This document shows, piece after piece, positions 35,120-44,028 of a DNA stretch of 64,000 nucleotides; positions within the stretch are counted from its first letter, which is position 1; the number at the start of each line of letters is the position of its first letter. The notes under the pieces were generated by a model. It saw only the letters and a list, made by a program, of their open reading frames with translations. It had not been told where the DNA came from and did not search any database. The DNA comes from Stenotrophomonas panacihumi (lineage in GTDB: Bacteria; Pseudomonadota; Gammaproteobacteria; Xanthomonadales; Xanthomonadaceae). Position numbers and translations under genes: made by a program. Location: positions 1-64,000 of the forward strand of contig NZ_LLXU01000095.1 of NCBI RefSeq assembly GCF_001431645.1. The letters are read 5' to 3'.

Positions 35120-35809
35120 TCAGTCTGGCGTGGCACCATGCAGGCGCTTGTCCCAGTTCTCCACCTGCCCCTGTGCCAGGCGGCGCTCGAACAGCATGCG
35201 CCAGGAAGGCACCAGCGGCAGGCGCAGTACTTCCTCCAGCAAGGAAGGCTCCACGCCGCGCCGGTACAGCAACTCCGCCAGGCGCGTCAGCGGCCAATGG
35301 GGATGTGGCCGGTCCTGCAGCGCCAGGACATCGCCCGCCGCCACGCGGCCCGGCTGGAGCACACGGTAGTACCAGCCGGTGCGCCCCGTGTCCTGCACGC
35401 GCCGCGCCATGTCGGGCACGCCGAAGCGGTCGGAGAGCTTCCAGCACGGCTGGCGCAGTTGCGACACCTCCACCAGCGCGGTGCCCAGGGTGAAGCGATC
35501 GGCCAGGCAGACATCGGCTTCGGTCAGGCCGGTACTGGAGAGGTTCTCGCCGAAGGCGCCGCCGGCGGCGAGCAGCGGATGCTCGCCCAGCGCCTCGCGC
35601 CAGGCGGCGTAGTGATCGTGCGGATAGTGGTGGACTGCCTTGTCCGGGCCGCCATGCACGCGGCGGTCGCCTTGCTCGTCGCCACCCAGGCCGAGCTCGC
35701 CCACCTCGACCGGCCCGTCCACCAGGCGCTTGTCGATCGCGCTGCGGCTGCCGGGCCGGGTGAAATCCACGACCTTGCCAACCCGCACCTGTTCGATCCG
35801 TACTTCCAT
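35120..35809 (-). CDS. MOSC-domain protein, YiiM-like
   Basis: This 229-aa protein resembles YiiM (224 aa in E. coli), a molybdenum-cofactor-binding MOSC protein that reduces N-hydroxylated bases such as 6-N-hydroxylaminopurine. Family marks are [20 protein letters not shown] near residue 45-65, [10 protein letters not shown] near 88 and the conserved cysteine in RQPCWKL, the expected cofactor ligand. The start ATG follows a GGAGG site. It precedes dapB by 53 nt in the same direction. Assignment to the family is firm; substrate is inferred from YiiM. Confidence 0.88.
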   Translation of the reverse strand: MEVRIEQVRVGKVVDFTRPGSRSAIDKRLVDGPVEVGELGLGGDEQGDRRVHGGPDKAVHHYPHDHYAAWREALGEHPLLAAGGAFGENLSSTGLTEADVCLADRFTLGTALVEVSQLRQPCWKLSDRFGVPDMARRVQDTGRTGWYYRVLQPGRVAAGDVLALQDRPHPHWPLTRLAELLYRRGVEPSLLEEVLRLPLVPSWRMLFERRLAQGQVENWDKRLHGATPD

Positions 35810-35892
35810 CGCTGCCTCCGCGCCGTCCGTGGCCGAATTATGCGACCCGCCCGGCCGCCGCGCCGGTTATTCCGGCATCGCGCGTGTTTGCC

Positions 35893-36393
35893 TTACCGCG
35901 GCGCCGGGCCAACGAACGTGGTGCCCTCGCTGTGGGTGATCCACATCCGCCAGCGCTTGCGCACCACGGTGTCGCGGCTGCGGGCGGTCATGCGCATGCC
36001 CGGCGCGGCCACGGTCGCGCGCGTCTCGACTTCGGCCGAATGCTTGTCCGGCGCCAGCGTGATGCGGGTGATGGTCTGCTCGTGCTCCACCGGGACGTCG
36101 CCGCCGGTGATCTCGCGGAAGCGGCGCAGCTGCGCCATGTTGCGGCCCATCTCGTGGCAGTACTTCTCGCGATCCACCACCTGCCGCCGCTGGCTGTTGT
36201 CGGCGCGATAGAGCGTGACCTGTTCGAAATCCGGCGAGAGCATCTCGCACAGCGTCTTGTCGTCCTGCTCGGCGAGCGCGCGATCGGCCCGCTCGTAGAA
36301 CGCGCGCACCTGCTCTTCGTCCAGCGAATTGCCGCCCCACTGGTAGACGCCGGCGATCACCCCGAAAAACGCCACGATCAACAACAACCGCAT
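35893..36393 (-). CDS. Uncharacterised membrane-anchored/secreted protein, 166 aa
   Basis: The N-terminus MRLLLIVAFFGVIAGVYQW is a signal or anchor helix; the remainder (about 145 aa) is an exported domain with a helical start (EEQVRAFYERADRALAEQDD) and beta-rich end. A short Cys-containing segment (DKTLCEMLSPDF) and KYCHEMGRN give two cysteines that could form a disulfide. The layout suggests an NTF2-like fold but no family was recognised. The ATG at 36393 directly precedes the hydrophobic segment. It is divergent from the SDR gene at 36486. Confidence 0.65.
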   Translation of the reverse strand: MRLLLIVAFFGVIAGVYQWGGNSLDEEQVRAFYERADRALAEQDDKTLCEMLSPDFEQVTLYRADNSQRRQVVDREKYCHEMGRNMAQLRRFREITGGDVPVEHEQTITRITLAPDKHSAEVETRATVAAPGMRMTARSRDTVVRKRWRMWITHSEGTTFVGPAPR

Positions 36394-36485
36394 GTCCTGC
36401 CCCCTGTCCTGCGCCGCGTCCTGCGGCCGACCGATCATAGCCGGGAAAAGCCCTTAAGCTGTCGCGTCCCTTTCGGAATGCCCCC

Positions 36486-37247
36486 ATGCAGCTCAACGAA
36501 CAGCTCGTCCTCGTCACCGGTGCCGGCCGCGGCCTCGGCCAGGCCATCGCGCGCGCCTTCGCCGCCCAGGGCGCGCAAGTGGTGATCAACTATCGCCGCA
36601 GCCGCGACGCCGCCGAAGCACTCGCCGCCGAACTCGGCCCCAATGCGTTGGCGCTCGCCGCCGATGTCACCGACGCGGCCGCCGTGCAGGACCTGTTCGC
36701 CCGCGCGCAGGCGCATTTCGGCCGCCCCGTCAGTACGGTGGTCAACAACGCGCTGGCGGACTTCTCCTTCAATGGCGACGCCCGCGCCCGCCCGGACAGC
36801 ATCGGCTGGAGTGACTTCGCCGCCCAGTTCGAAGGCAGCGTGCGCGGCGCGCTCAATACCGTGCAGGCCGCCCTGCCCGGCATGCGCACCCAGCACTTCG
36901 GCCGCGTGGTGAACGTGGGTACCAACCTGTTCCAGAACCCGGTGGTGCCCTACCACGACTACACCGCCGCCAAGGCCGCCCTGCTCTCGCTGACGCGCAC
37001 GCTGGCCGGCGACCTCGGCCCGGACGGCATCACGGTGAACATGGTCTCCGGCGGCCTGCTGCGCACGACCGATGCCAGCGCCGCGACGCCGGAGGCCGTA
37101 TTCGATTACATCGCCGGGGCCACCCCGCTGCGCAGCGTCACCACGCCGGTCGAGTTCGCCGATGCGGTGCTGTTCTTCGCCTCACCGTGGTCGCGCGCGG
37201 TGACCGGGCAGAACCTGGTGGTGGATGGCGGGTTGGTGCGGGACTGA
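36486..37247 (+). CDS. SDR-family oxidoreductase (3-oxoacyl-ACP reductase-like)
   Basis: This 253-aa classical short-chain dehydrogenase has the cofactor loop TGAGRGLGQ (residues 11-19), the adenine-ring motif ADVTD, a variant NNA motif (VVNNALAD instead of NNAG) and the catalytic Tyr and Lys in YTAAK. The residue at the usual catalytic Ser position, 13 before the Tyr, is Thr in VGTNLF. The C-terminus (GQNLVVDGGLVRD) is typical of FabG-like reductases. NADP preference is suggested by the Arg pair after strand 2 (NYRRS). The substrate is unknown; it is not in a fatty-acid synthesis cluster. Confidence 0.88.
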   Translation: MQLNEQLVLVTGAGRGLGQAIARAFAAQGAQVVINYRRSRDAAEALAAELGPNALALAADVTDAAAVQDLFARAQAHFGRPVSTVVNNALADFSFNGDARARPDSIGWSDFAAQFEGSVRGALNTVQAALPGMRTQHFGRVVNVGTNLFQNPVVPYHDYTAAKAALLSLTRTLAGDLGPDGITVNMVSGGLLRTTDASAATPEAVFDYIAGATPLRSVTTPVEFADAVLFFASPWSRAVTGQNLVVDGGLVRD

Positions 37248-37253
37248 GCGCAC

Positions 37254-37496
37254 TCAGCGCTTCGGGGGCGTCGGCCCGCAGCTGTCGCAGCCCCCGCAGG
37301 CGCCCGCATTGCCGCTGGCCGGCGGCGCCATCCGGCGGCCCAGCCGCTGCGCCAGCGGCGAGGATTGCCGCAGCAACGCCAGCGCCAGCGCCGTGCGCGT
37401 ACGCCGCCAGCTGTTCGGGAACTGCTTCTTCCACACCACGCCCGCGCTGGCCACGGCGGCCAGCACGATCACGAGGTATTGCAGCCACAGGCCCAT
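37254..37496 (-). CDS. Small Cys-rich membrane protein of the feo operon (DUF6587-like)
   Basis: This 80-aa protein has one N-terminal transmembrane helix (GLWLQYLVIVLAAVASAGVVW), a basic stretch (WRRTRTALALALLR) and a C-terminal cysteine cluster (ACGGCDSCGP). It begins 3 nt beyond the feoB stop codon, as the third gene of feoA-feoB. Small Cys-rich membrane proteins in this position are known as FeoB-associated proteins and are thought to help ferrous iron uptake, perhaps as an FeoC substitute; the CxxCxxC pattern could bind iron or zinc, which is inference. It ends 6 nt from the convergent SDR gene. Confidence 0.8.
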   Translation of the reverse strand: MGLWLQYLVIVLAAVASAGVVWKKQFPNSWRRTRTALALALLRQSSPLAQRLGRRMAPPASGNAGACGGCDSCGPTPPKR

Positions 37497-37499
37497 GGC

Positions 37500-39359
37500 T
37501 CAGCCCGCCCCCATCGCCTTGGCCAGCTGGTAGGTGATCAGCGAGGCCACATAGGCCAGCGCGAACAGATAGGTGGCCGACCACGCCATCTGCTTCCACG
37601 AGTTGGTCTCGCGCTTGATGGTCGCCAGCGTCGACAGGCACATCGGCGCGTAGATGTACCAGACCAGCAGCGACAGCGCGGTCGCCAGCGACCAGCCGTC
37701 GTGGATCAGCGGCGACAGCGCCTGCGCGGCGGCATCGTCGTCGGCCGCGGAGAGCGCGTACACCGTCGCCAGCGAGGACACCGCCACTTCGCGCGCGGCC
37801 AGGCCGGGGATCAGCGCGATGCAGATCTGCCAGTTGAAACCCAGCGGCGCGAAGATCGCGGTCATCGCGTGGCCGATGCGGCCGGCGAAGCTGTAGTCGA
37901 TGGCCGGCAGCGTGGCGTCCGCCGGCGCGCCCGGGAAGGACAGCAGCACCCACAGCAGGATGGTCAGCGCCAGGATGATGCCGCCCACGCGCTTGAGGAA
38001 GATCATGCCGCGCTCCCACAGCCCCAGCGCCAGGTCGCGCGGGTGCGGGATGCGGTAGGACGGCAGTTCCAGCAGCAGCGGATGCTCGCTCTTGTCGCGG
38101 CGCCACTTCTTCATCACCCACGACACCACCAGTGCGCTGGCGATCGCCGCCGCATACAGGCCGAACAGCACCAGGCCCTGCTGGTTGAAGATGCCCCACA
38201 CCGTCTTCTGCGGGATGAAGGCGCCGATCAGCAGCGCATACACCGGCAGGCGCGCCGAACAGGTCATCAGCGGCGCCACCAGGATCGTCGCCAGGCGGTC
38301 GCGCGGATCCTGGATGCTGCGCGTGGACATGATGCCCGGCACCGCGCAGGCGAAGCTGGACAGCAGCGGGATGAACGAGCGCCCCGACAGCCCCGCCGCC
38401 GACATCAACCGGTCGAGCAGGAACGCGGCGCGCGGCAGGTAGCCGGATTCCTCCAGCGCCAGGATGAAGGCGAACAGGATCAGGATCTGCGGCAGGAACA
38501 CGATCACCCCGCCGACGCCGGCGATGATGCCGTCGGTCAGCAGGCTGGTGAGCGGGCCTTCCGGCAGCACCGAGCTGACCCACGCGCCGAGCCCTTTGGT
38601 GCCGGCGTCGATCAAGTCCATCACCGGCGTGGCCCAGGCGTAGACCGACTGGAAGATCAGAAACATCAGCACGATGAACGTCGCCAGCCCGAACACCGGG
38701 TGCAGCAGCCAGCGGTCGAGCGCGTCGTCGATGCGGCTGGTGCGCTCGGGCATTTGCACGGCGGCGGCGAGGATATGGCGAACCACCGCGTGGTAGTTGC
38801 CGTCTTCCGGCGGCGCCACGTTCGGTGCGGCCAGCTGCGGCGCCAGCGCGTCGATCTTCTCCACCAGCGCCTGCGCGCCATGGCGGCGCACCGCGACCGT
38901 CTCGACCACCGGCACGCCGAGCTCGCGCTCCAGCGCGGCGCGGTCGATGACGATGCCGCGGCGCTGTGCGGCGTCAACCATGTTCAGCGCGACGATCATC
39001 GGCCGGCCCAGCTCGCGCAGCTCCAGCGCGAAACGCAGGTGCAGGCGCAGGTTGGTCGCGTCCATCACGCACACCAGCACGTCCGGCGCGGCTTCGCCCG
39101 GATAGAAGCCACGGCACAGGTCGCGGGTGATCGCCTCGTCCAGGCTGGCCGGCTGCAGGCTGTAGGCGCCCGGCAGGTCCAGCACCGCGAACTCGCGGCC
39201 GGACGGCGCACGCAGGTGGCCTTCCTTGCGTTCGACGGTCACGCCGGTGTAGTTGGCGACCTTCTGCCGGCTGCCGGTCAACTGGTTGAACAGCGCGGTC
39301 TTGCCGCAGTTCGGGTTGCCCACCAGGGCCAGGCGCAGCGGGGTGGCGACGGCGTTCAT
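37500..39359 (-). CDS. feoB: Ferrous iron transporter FeoB
   Basis: FeoB imports Fe(II) across the inner membrane. It has 619 aa, shorter than E. coli (773) as in other Xanthomonadaceae. The N-terminal G-protein domain has G1 (GNPNCGKTALF), switch Thr in NYTGVTVERKEG, G3 DLPGAYS and G4 NMVD. The membrane domain contains two Gate motifs with conserved Cys (FIPLLSSFACAVPGI and APLMTCSARLPVYALL). The start codon overlaps the feoA stop by 4 nt. Confidence 0.97.
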   Translation of the reverse strand: MNAVATPLRLALVGNPNCGKTALFNQLTGSRQKVANYTGVTVERKEGHLRAPSGREFAVLDLPGAYSLQPASLDEAITRDLCRGFYPGEAAPDVLVCVMDATNLRLHLRFALELRELGRPMIVALNMVDAAQRRGIVIDRAALERELGVPVVETVAVRRHGAQALVEKIDALAPQLAAPNVAPPEDGNYHAVVRHILAAAVQMPERTSRIDDALDRWLLHPVFGLATFIVLMFLIFQSVYAWATPVMDLIDAGTKGLGAWVSSVLPEGPLTSLLTDGIIAGVGGVIVFLPQILILFAFILALEESGYLPRAAFLLDRLMSAAGLSGRSFIPLLSSFACAVPGIMSTRSIQDPRDRLATILVAPLMTCSARLPVYALLIGAFIPQKTVWGIFNQQGLVLFGLYAAAIASALVVSWVMKKWRRDKSEHPLLLELPSYRIPHPRDLALGLWERGMIFLKRVGGIILALTILLWVLLSFPGAPADATLPAIDYSFAGRIGHAMTAIFAPLGFNWQICIALIPGLAAREVAVSSLATVYALSAADDDAAAQALSPLIHDGWSLATALSLLVWYIYAPMCLSTLATIKRETNSWKQMAWSATYLFALAYVASLITYQLAKAMGAG

Positions 39360-39604
39360 GCGAGCGCTCCCGGCTCACGCACGATCACCCGCGCCGCTTC
39401 GGTGCGACGCAGGGCGAAACGCGTATAGCCGACCTGCACCAGCAGCGGCTCGCGACCCACCGGCCCGACCGCCACCACCTTCACTTCCTCCCCGGCGACG
39501 AAGCCCAGCTCGCGCAGGCGACGCGAGATCGCGTCATTGGCGTGGCGATCTTGCACGGACTCGACGAGGGCAGGCTGGTGCAGCGGCATATCGGACAACG
39601 TCAC
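39356..39604 (-). CDS. feoA: Ferrous iron transport protein FeoA
   Basis: This 82-aa cytoplasmic SH3-like protein supports FeoB. Family features are the small-barrel strands RRLRELGFVAGEEVKVV and the end LRRTEAARVIV. The start is a GTG at 39604 (ATG five codons later is possible). It overlaps feoB by 4 nt (ATGA) and is preceded at 16 nt by a candidate Fur box, so iron-repressed expression is expected. Confidence 0.94.
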   Translation of the reverse strand: MTLSDMPLHQPALVESVQDRHANDAISRRLRELGFVAGEEVKVVAVGPVGREPLLVQVGYTRFALRRTEAARVIVREPGALA

Positions 39605-39619
39605 GGAACGCCCGGGGGA

Positions 39620-39634
39620 TAGGAATGGTTCTCA
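39620..39634 (-). promoter_or_regulatory. Candidate Fur box upstream of feoA
   Basis: The minus-strand 15-mer TGAGAACCATTCCTA matches the 7-1-7 pattern TGAGAATnATTCTCA at 11-12 of 14 positions. It lies just ahead of feoA, where Fur would block transcription when iron is plentiful. Judged by eye only. Confidence 0.5.
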
Positions 39635-39716
39635 ACTGTACCACGCGCCGCGCCGCGTCATGGCTGTCCCGACCCTGCTGGTTATCATGGATGCATCGTT
39701 CCAGGAGCGGGATGCC

Positions 39717-40514
39717 ATGCACGAGGCGGTACTGTCGATCGAAGACGCGGCGGGGGTGCGCACGCTGCGCCTGCAGCGCCCCGCCCTGCACAACGCCTTC
39801 GATGCCCGGCTCATCGCCGAACTGACCACCGCGCTGGAACACGCCGGGCGCAACCCGGTTGTGCGCGTGGTGGTGCTGGCCGGCGCGGGGGCCTCGTTCT
39901 CGGCCGGCGCCGACCTGCAGTGGATGCGCGGCATGGCCGCCGCCAGCGAAGCGGAAAACCGCCGCGACGCCGACGCCCTGGCACGCCTGATGCGCACGCT
40001 GGACGAACTGCCCCGCCCGACCCTCGCCCGCGTCCACGGCGCGGCCTACGGCGGCGGCGTGGGCCTGGTGGCGTGTTGCGACATCGCCATCGGCAGCGAC
40101 CAGGCCCGTTTCGGGCTCACCGAAAGCCGCCTCGGCCTGCTGCCGGCGGTGATCTCTCCTTACGTGATCGCCGCCATCGGCCCGCGCCAGGCGCGGCGCT
40201 GGTTCGCCAGCGCCGAGACCTTCGACGCCGCCACCGCGCAGGCCATCGGCCTGCTGCACCAGGTGGTGCCGGCCGACGAGCTCGATGCCGCCCTCGCCCG
40301 CCAGGTGCGCCTGCTGCTCGCCGCCGGCCCGCACGCCGTCGCCGGGGCGAAGTCGCTGGTGCGCGACGTCGCCGGCTGTCACGACCGCGACCAGTTGGAC
40401 CACGACAATGCCGCGCTGATCGCCCGCCTGCGGGTGTCGGCGGAAGGCCAGGAAGGCCTGTCGGCCTTCCTCGACAAACGCACCCCGGCCTGGGTGCCTC
40501 GGGAGGACGGATGA
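39717..40514 (+). CDS. liuC: Enoyl-CoA hydratase, probable methylglutaconyl-CoA hydratase (LiuC)
   Basis: This 265-aa crotonase-family enzyme has the oxyanion-hole segments FSAGADLQWM and HGAAYGGGVGL and the acidic catalytic region FGLTESRLGLLPAVI. It probably hydrates 3-methylglutaconyl-CoA in leucine catabolism, because the next gene, overlapping by 4 nt, encodes HMG-CoA lyase, the following enzyme of that pathway. The ATG at 39717 follows an AGGAG site; earlier in-frame starts lack one. The other leucine-pathway genes are not in the window. Confidence 0.85.
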   Translation: MHEAVLSIEDAAGVRTLRLQRPALHNAFDARLIAELTTALEHAGRNPVVRVVVLAGAGASFSAGADLQWMRGMAAASEAENRRDADALARLMRTLDELPRPTLARVHGAAYGGGVGLVACCDIAIGSDQARFGLTESRLGLLPAVISPYVIAAIGPRQARRWFASAETFDAATAQAIGLLHQVVPADELDAALARQVRLLLAAGPHAVAGAKSLVRDVAGCHDRDQLDHDNAALIARLRVSAEGQEGLSAFLDKRTPAWVPREDG

Positions 40515-41404
40515 ACGATTTCGTGCGCGTGGTCGAGGTCGGCCCGCGCGATGGCCTGCAAAACGAGAAGACCGCCGTCGCCACGGCGGACAAGATCGCG
40601 CTGATCGACCGCCTTTCGGCTACCGGGCTGCGCACCATCGAGGCGACCAGCTTCGTCAGCCCGCGCTGGGTGCCGCAGCTGGCCGACGCCGCCGAGGTCT
40701 ACGCGGGCATCGACCGCCGCCCCGGCATCGCCTACCCGGTCCTGGTGCCCAACGAACAGGGCTACGACCGCGCGCGCGCCGCCGGGGTCACCGAAGTGGC
40801 GGTCTTCACCGCCGCCTCCGAAGCGTTCAACCGCGCCAATACCAATGCCGGCATCGACGAGTCGATCGAGCGCTTCCGCCCGATCCTCGCCCGCGCCGCC
40901 GCCGACGGGGTGAAAGTACGAGGCTACGTATCCACCGTGCTCGGCTGCCCCTACCAGGGCGAAGTGGCGGTGTCGGCGGTGGTCGATGTCGCGCGCCGCC
41001 TGCACGACCTCGGCTGTTACGAAATCTCCCTGGGCGACACCATCGGCGTCGGCACCCCACTGAAGGCGCGGCGGATGCTCGCCGCGGTCGCCGTCGAGGT
41101 GCCGATGGCCGCGCTGGCCGTCCACTTCCACGACACCTACGGCCAGGCCCTGGCGAACATCGCCGCCTGCCTGGAAGAAGGCGTGCGGGTGGTGGACAGC
41201 GCGGTGTCCGGCGCCGGCGGCTGCCCCTATGCCCGCGGGGCCAGCGGCAATGTCGCCAGCGAGGATGTGGTGTATATGCTGCAGGGCATGGGCATCGACA
41301 CCGGCATCGACCTTCCCGCGCTCGCCGCCACCGGCCGCTGGCTGGCGGGCCTGCTTGGCCGCGAAACCGGCAGCAAGGCCGGCCGCGCGCTGGCGGCGAC
41401 ATGA
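40511..41404 (+). CDS. mvaB: Hydroxymethylglutaryl-CoA lyase
   Basis: This enzyme cleaves HMG-CoA to acetyl-CoA and acetoacetate, the last step of leucine degradation. It has 297 aa (family 295-325). The N-terminal EVGPRDGLQNEK holds the metal-binding and catalytic Arg-Asp; HFHDTYG carries the metal-ligand histidines, and SGAGGCPYARGASGN contains the signature catalytic cysteine. It overlaps liuC and the following GGDEF-EAL gene by 4 nt each, so three genes are translationally coupled. liuE/hmgL are synonyms. Confidence 0.93.
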   Translation: MNDFVRVVEVGPRDGLQNEKTAVATADKIALIDRLSATGLRTIEATSFVSPRWVPQLADAAEVYAGIDRRPGIAYPVLVPNEQGYDRARAAGVTEVAVFTAASEAFNRANTNAGIDESIERFRPILARAAADGVKVRGYVSTVLGCPYQGEVAVSAVVDVARRLHDLGCYEISLGDTIGVGTPLKARRMLAAVAVEVPMAALAVHFHDTYGQALANIAACLEEGVRVVDSAVSGAGGCPYARGASGNVASEDVVYMLQGMGIDTGIDLPALAATGRWLAGLLGRETGSKAGRALAAT

Positions 41405-43956
41405 ACGCCGGCGCCCGTTCCGGCCCCGCGGACCCCGGCGTGGACATCACGCCGGCGGACACGCTGGCCGAGATCGAGCGCTTCCTCGCCGTCCACCCCG
41501 ACGATCCCGCCGCCCCGCTGCTCTCCCGCTGCGCCGAAGCGCTGCATTCCTCGCACATGCGCTACGAGGCGCTGTTCGACGCGGTACCCGACCCGGTGAG
41601 CATCCTCAGCGAATCGGGCATCGTGCTGGACCTCAACAAGGCCGGCATCACCGCCTACCAGCGTCCGCGCGAAGCCATCGTCGGCCAGCCGATCGAACTG
41701 CTCAACCCGGACCTGCCGCGCGACCACCTCGACCCGGTGTGGGAAACGCTCAAGCGCGGCGAGACCTACGTCATCGAAGTCACCAACATGCGCGGCGACG
41801 GCAGCCGCTTCCCGGTGGAGGTGCACTCGGCCGGCTTCCAGCTCGACGGCAAGCCGTGCATCGTGGCGGTGGCGCGCGACCTCAGCGGCCGCTGGCAGGC
41901 CGAATCGCGCTACCGCCTGCTGATGGAATCCATCGACAAGGGCGTGGTGCTGTTCGACCACGACCGCCGCATCGTCTCGGCCAACCCGGCCGCGCACCGC
42001 ATCCTCGGCGTGGCCGGCAACGAATCGCTGGGCGACCTGCTGCAGCCGGACGACTGGGTCATCGTCGACCAGCACGGCCGCCACCTGCCGCGCGAGCAGT
42101 GGCCGATGAGCCGCGCCTTCGCCGAAGGCCAGATCATCGCCAGCACCACGATGGGCCTGTACCACCGGCCGAAGGGGCGGATGACCTGGATCTCGGTCAC
42201 CTCGGTGCCGGTGTTCTCCACCGGCCGCGACCAGCCCGACCACGCCTTCGCGCTGTTCTCCGACATCACCGAACTCAAGCGCGACAGCGCGATCTTCGAC
42301 CGCGCGCAATCGCTGGCGCACATCGGCGGCTGGGAGTGGAACCGCAGCCAGCAACGCCTGTACCTCACCGAGGAGTCGCTGCGCATCCTCGGCCAGCCGG
42401 ACGCCCCGCAGACCATGACCCAGCTGCTGGCCTGCCTGCGCGGCAACGACCAGGCGCGGCTGGAGGCGGCGCTGATCGACGCGGTCGCGCGCCAGTCCGG
42501 CTTCGAGCTGGAGCTGCAGGGCCAGCGCGGCGACGGGCACTCGTTCTGGGTGCGGATGATCGGCGAGGTGGAAAGCGGCGACCTGGCCTCCACGCGCATC
42601 GCCGGCACCCTGCAGGACATCACCGAGCGCAAGCAGACCGAGGAGACGCTGCGCATCCAGGCGCGCACCGACCCGCTCACCGGCATCATGAACCGCGACG
42701 CGGCGCTGAGCGATCTCGCCGCGCGGCTGTCCAACCCCACGCATGCCAAGGTCGCGGTGCTCTACATCGACCTGGACCGCTTCAAGACCATCAACGACGT
42801 GCTCGGCCACAACGCCGGCGACGAACTGCTGATCGAGGCGACTCAGCGCATCTCCCGCGCGGTGGGCACCGAAGGGTTGATCGCGCGCTTCGGCGGCGAC
42901 GAGTTCCTGGTGGTGTGCGATACCCGCGACCTGGCCGACCAGCCAGAGCGGCTGGCGCAGGCGATCACCGAGGCGTTCATCCCGCCCTTCCGCTTCGGCA
43001 AGGACGAGTTCTCCGTCACCGCCAGCATCGGCATCGCGCGCGCCCCGCAGGACGGCACGCGCCCGCAGCAGCTGATCCAGAACGCGGACATGGCGATGTA
43101 CGACTGCAAGCGCCGCACCCGCAACGGCTGGCAGGCCTTCAGCGCGGACCTGGCGCGCGCGCAGCAGGACCGGCTGCAGATCGAATCGCAGCTGCGCCGC
43201 GCCGCCGACCACGAGGAGTTCCGCCTGGTCTACCAGCCGCAGGTGGACCTGCGGCACGGCCGCGTGGTGGCAGCCGAAGCGCTGATCCGCTGGCAGAACC
43301 ACCAGCTGGGCGAGCTGCGTCCGGACCTGTTCATCAGCCACGCCGAAAGCACCGGCGACATCGTGCGGATCGGCCGCTGGGTGATGCACGAAGCCTGCCG
43401 GCAGGTGCGCGAGTGGATGGACCAGGGCCTGGGCGTGGTACGCGTGGCGATCAACGTCTCCTACCGCCAGTTCGTCGGCGAGGACCTGGCCGAGCAGGTG
43501 CGCGAGGCGCTGGCCGAATTCGACCTGCCCGGCTCGGCGCTGGAACTGGAGTTCACCGAGCGGGTGCTGATCGAGGACGCGCCCTCCACGCTGCAGACTT
43601 TCGCCGACCTGCGCGACATGGGCGTGGTACTGACCATCGACGATTTCGGCGAGGGCTACAGCGCGTTGAACTACCTGCGCCGGCTGCCGATCCACGGGCT
43701 CAAGCTGAGCCAGCTGTTCGTGGAAGGCGTGCCGGGCAACCGCTCGGACGTGGCGGTGTGTGAGGCGGTGTGCGGCATCGCGCGCAGCCTGGGGCTGGGG
43801 CTGGTGGCCGAGGGCGTGGAATCGGAGGCGCAGCGGCAGTTCCTGCTCAAGCTGGGCGTGCCGGTGGGCCAGGGGTTCCTGTTCGCGCCCGGGCTGCCGC
43901 CGGACGAATTCGCGCGCCGGCTGGAAGAACTGCAGCTGCCCCAGCTCACGCCTTGA
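41401..43956 (+). CDS. PAS-PAS-PAS-GGDEF-EAL cyclic-di-GMP turnover protein
   Basis: This 851-aa soluble protein has no transmembrane helix. It carries three PAS-like sensor modules (about residues 50-165, 165-300 and 300-415), then GGDEF (RFGGDEFLVV, residues 498-502) and EAL (AEALIRW, 626-628) domains. Catalytic residues look intact in both: the diguanylate cyclase signature is perfect, and the phosphodiesterase keeps EAL, N in INVSYRQF, E in LEFTER, DDFG, K in GLKLS and EGVE. LKLS replaces the usual LKID after the lysine. It may be bifunctional or have one half acting as a GTP sensor. Its ATG overlaps the mvaB stop (ATGA), an unusual coupling of leucine catabolism to c-di-GMP signalling. 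Confidence 0.92.
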   Translation: MNAGARSGPADPGVDITPADTLAEIERFLAVHPDDPAAPLLSRCAEALHSSHMRYEALFDAVPDPVSILSESGIVLDLNKAGITAYQRPREAIVGQPIELLNPDLPRDHLDPVWETLKRGETYVIEVTNMRGDGSRFPVEVHSAGFQLDGKPCIVAVARDLSGRWQAESRYRLLMESIDKGVVLFDHDRRIVSANPAAHRILGVAGNESLGDLLQPDDWVIVDQHGRHLPREQWPMSRAFAEGQIIASTTMGLYHRPKGRMTWISVTSVPVFSTGRDQPDHAFALFSDITELKRDSAIFDRAQSLAHIGGWEWNRSQQRLYLTEESLRILGQPDAPQTMTQLLACLRGNDQARLEAALIDAVARQSGFELELQGQRGDGHSFWVRMIGEVESGDLASTRIAGTLQDITERKQTEETLRIQARTDPLTGIMNRDAALSDLAARLSNPTHAKVAVLYIDLDRFKTINDVLGHNAGDELLIEATQRISRAVGTEGLIARFGGDEFLVVCDTRDLADQPERLAQAITEAFIPPFRFGKDEFSVTASIGIARAPQDGTRPQQLIQNADMAMYDCKRRTRNGWQAFSADLARAQQDRLQIESQLRRAADHEEFRLVYQPQVDLRHGRVVAAEALIRWQNHQLGELRPDLFISHAESTGDIVRIGRWVMHEACRQVREWMDQGLGVVRVAINVSYRQFVGEDLAEQVREALAEFDLPGSALELEFTERVLIEDAPSTLQTFADLRDMGVVLTIDDFGEGYSALNYLRRLPIHGLKLSQLFVEGVPGNRSDVAVCEAVCGIARSLGLGLVAEGVESEAQRQFLLKLGVPVGQGFLFAPGLPPDEFARRLEELQLPQLTP

Positions 43957-43989
43957 CGCCGCGCAGCACGGGCCCGGCGGGGCTTGGGC

Positions 43990-43995
43990 TAGAAT
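43990..43995 (+). promoter_or_regulatory. -10-like TAGAAT ahead of the SDR gene
   Basis: TAGAAT lies 34 nt before the ATG at 44029, in the short gap after the GGDEF-EAL gene. No good -35 is seen at 16-18 bp spacing. The same hexamer precedes rpfF (10173), mtnB (59656) and a short putative transcript (62654), which supports its use as a -10 element here. Confidence 0.4.
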
Positions 43996-44028
43996 CGCGC
44001 TTCTTTGTTTCCGGACTTTCCTCTCCTC

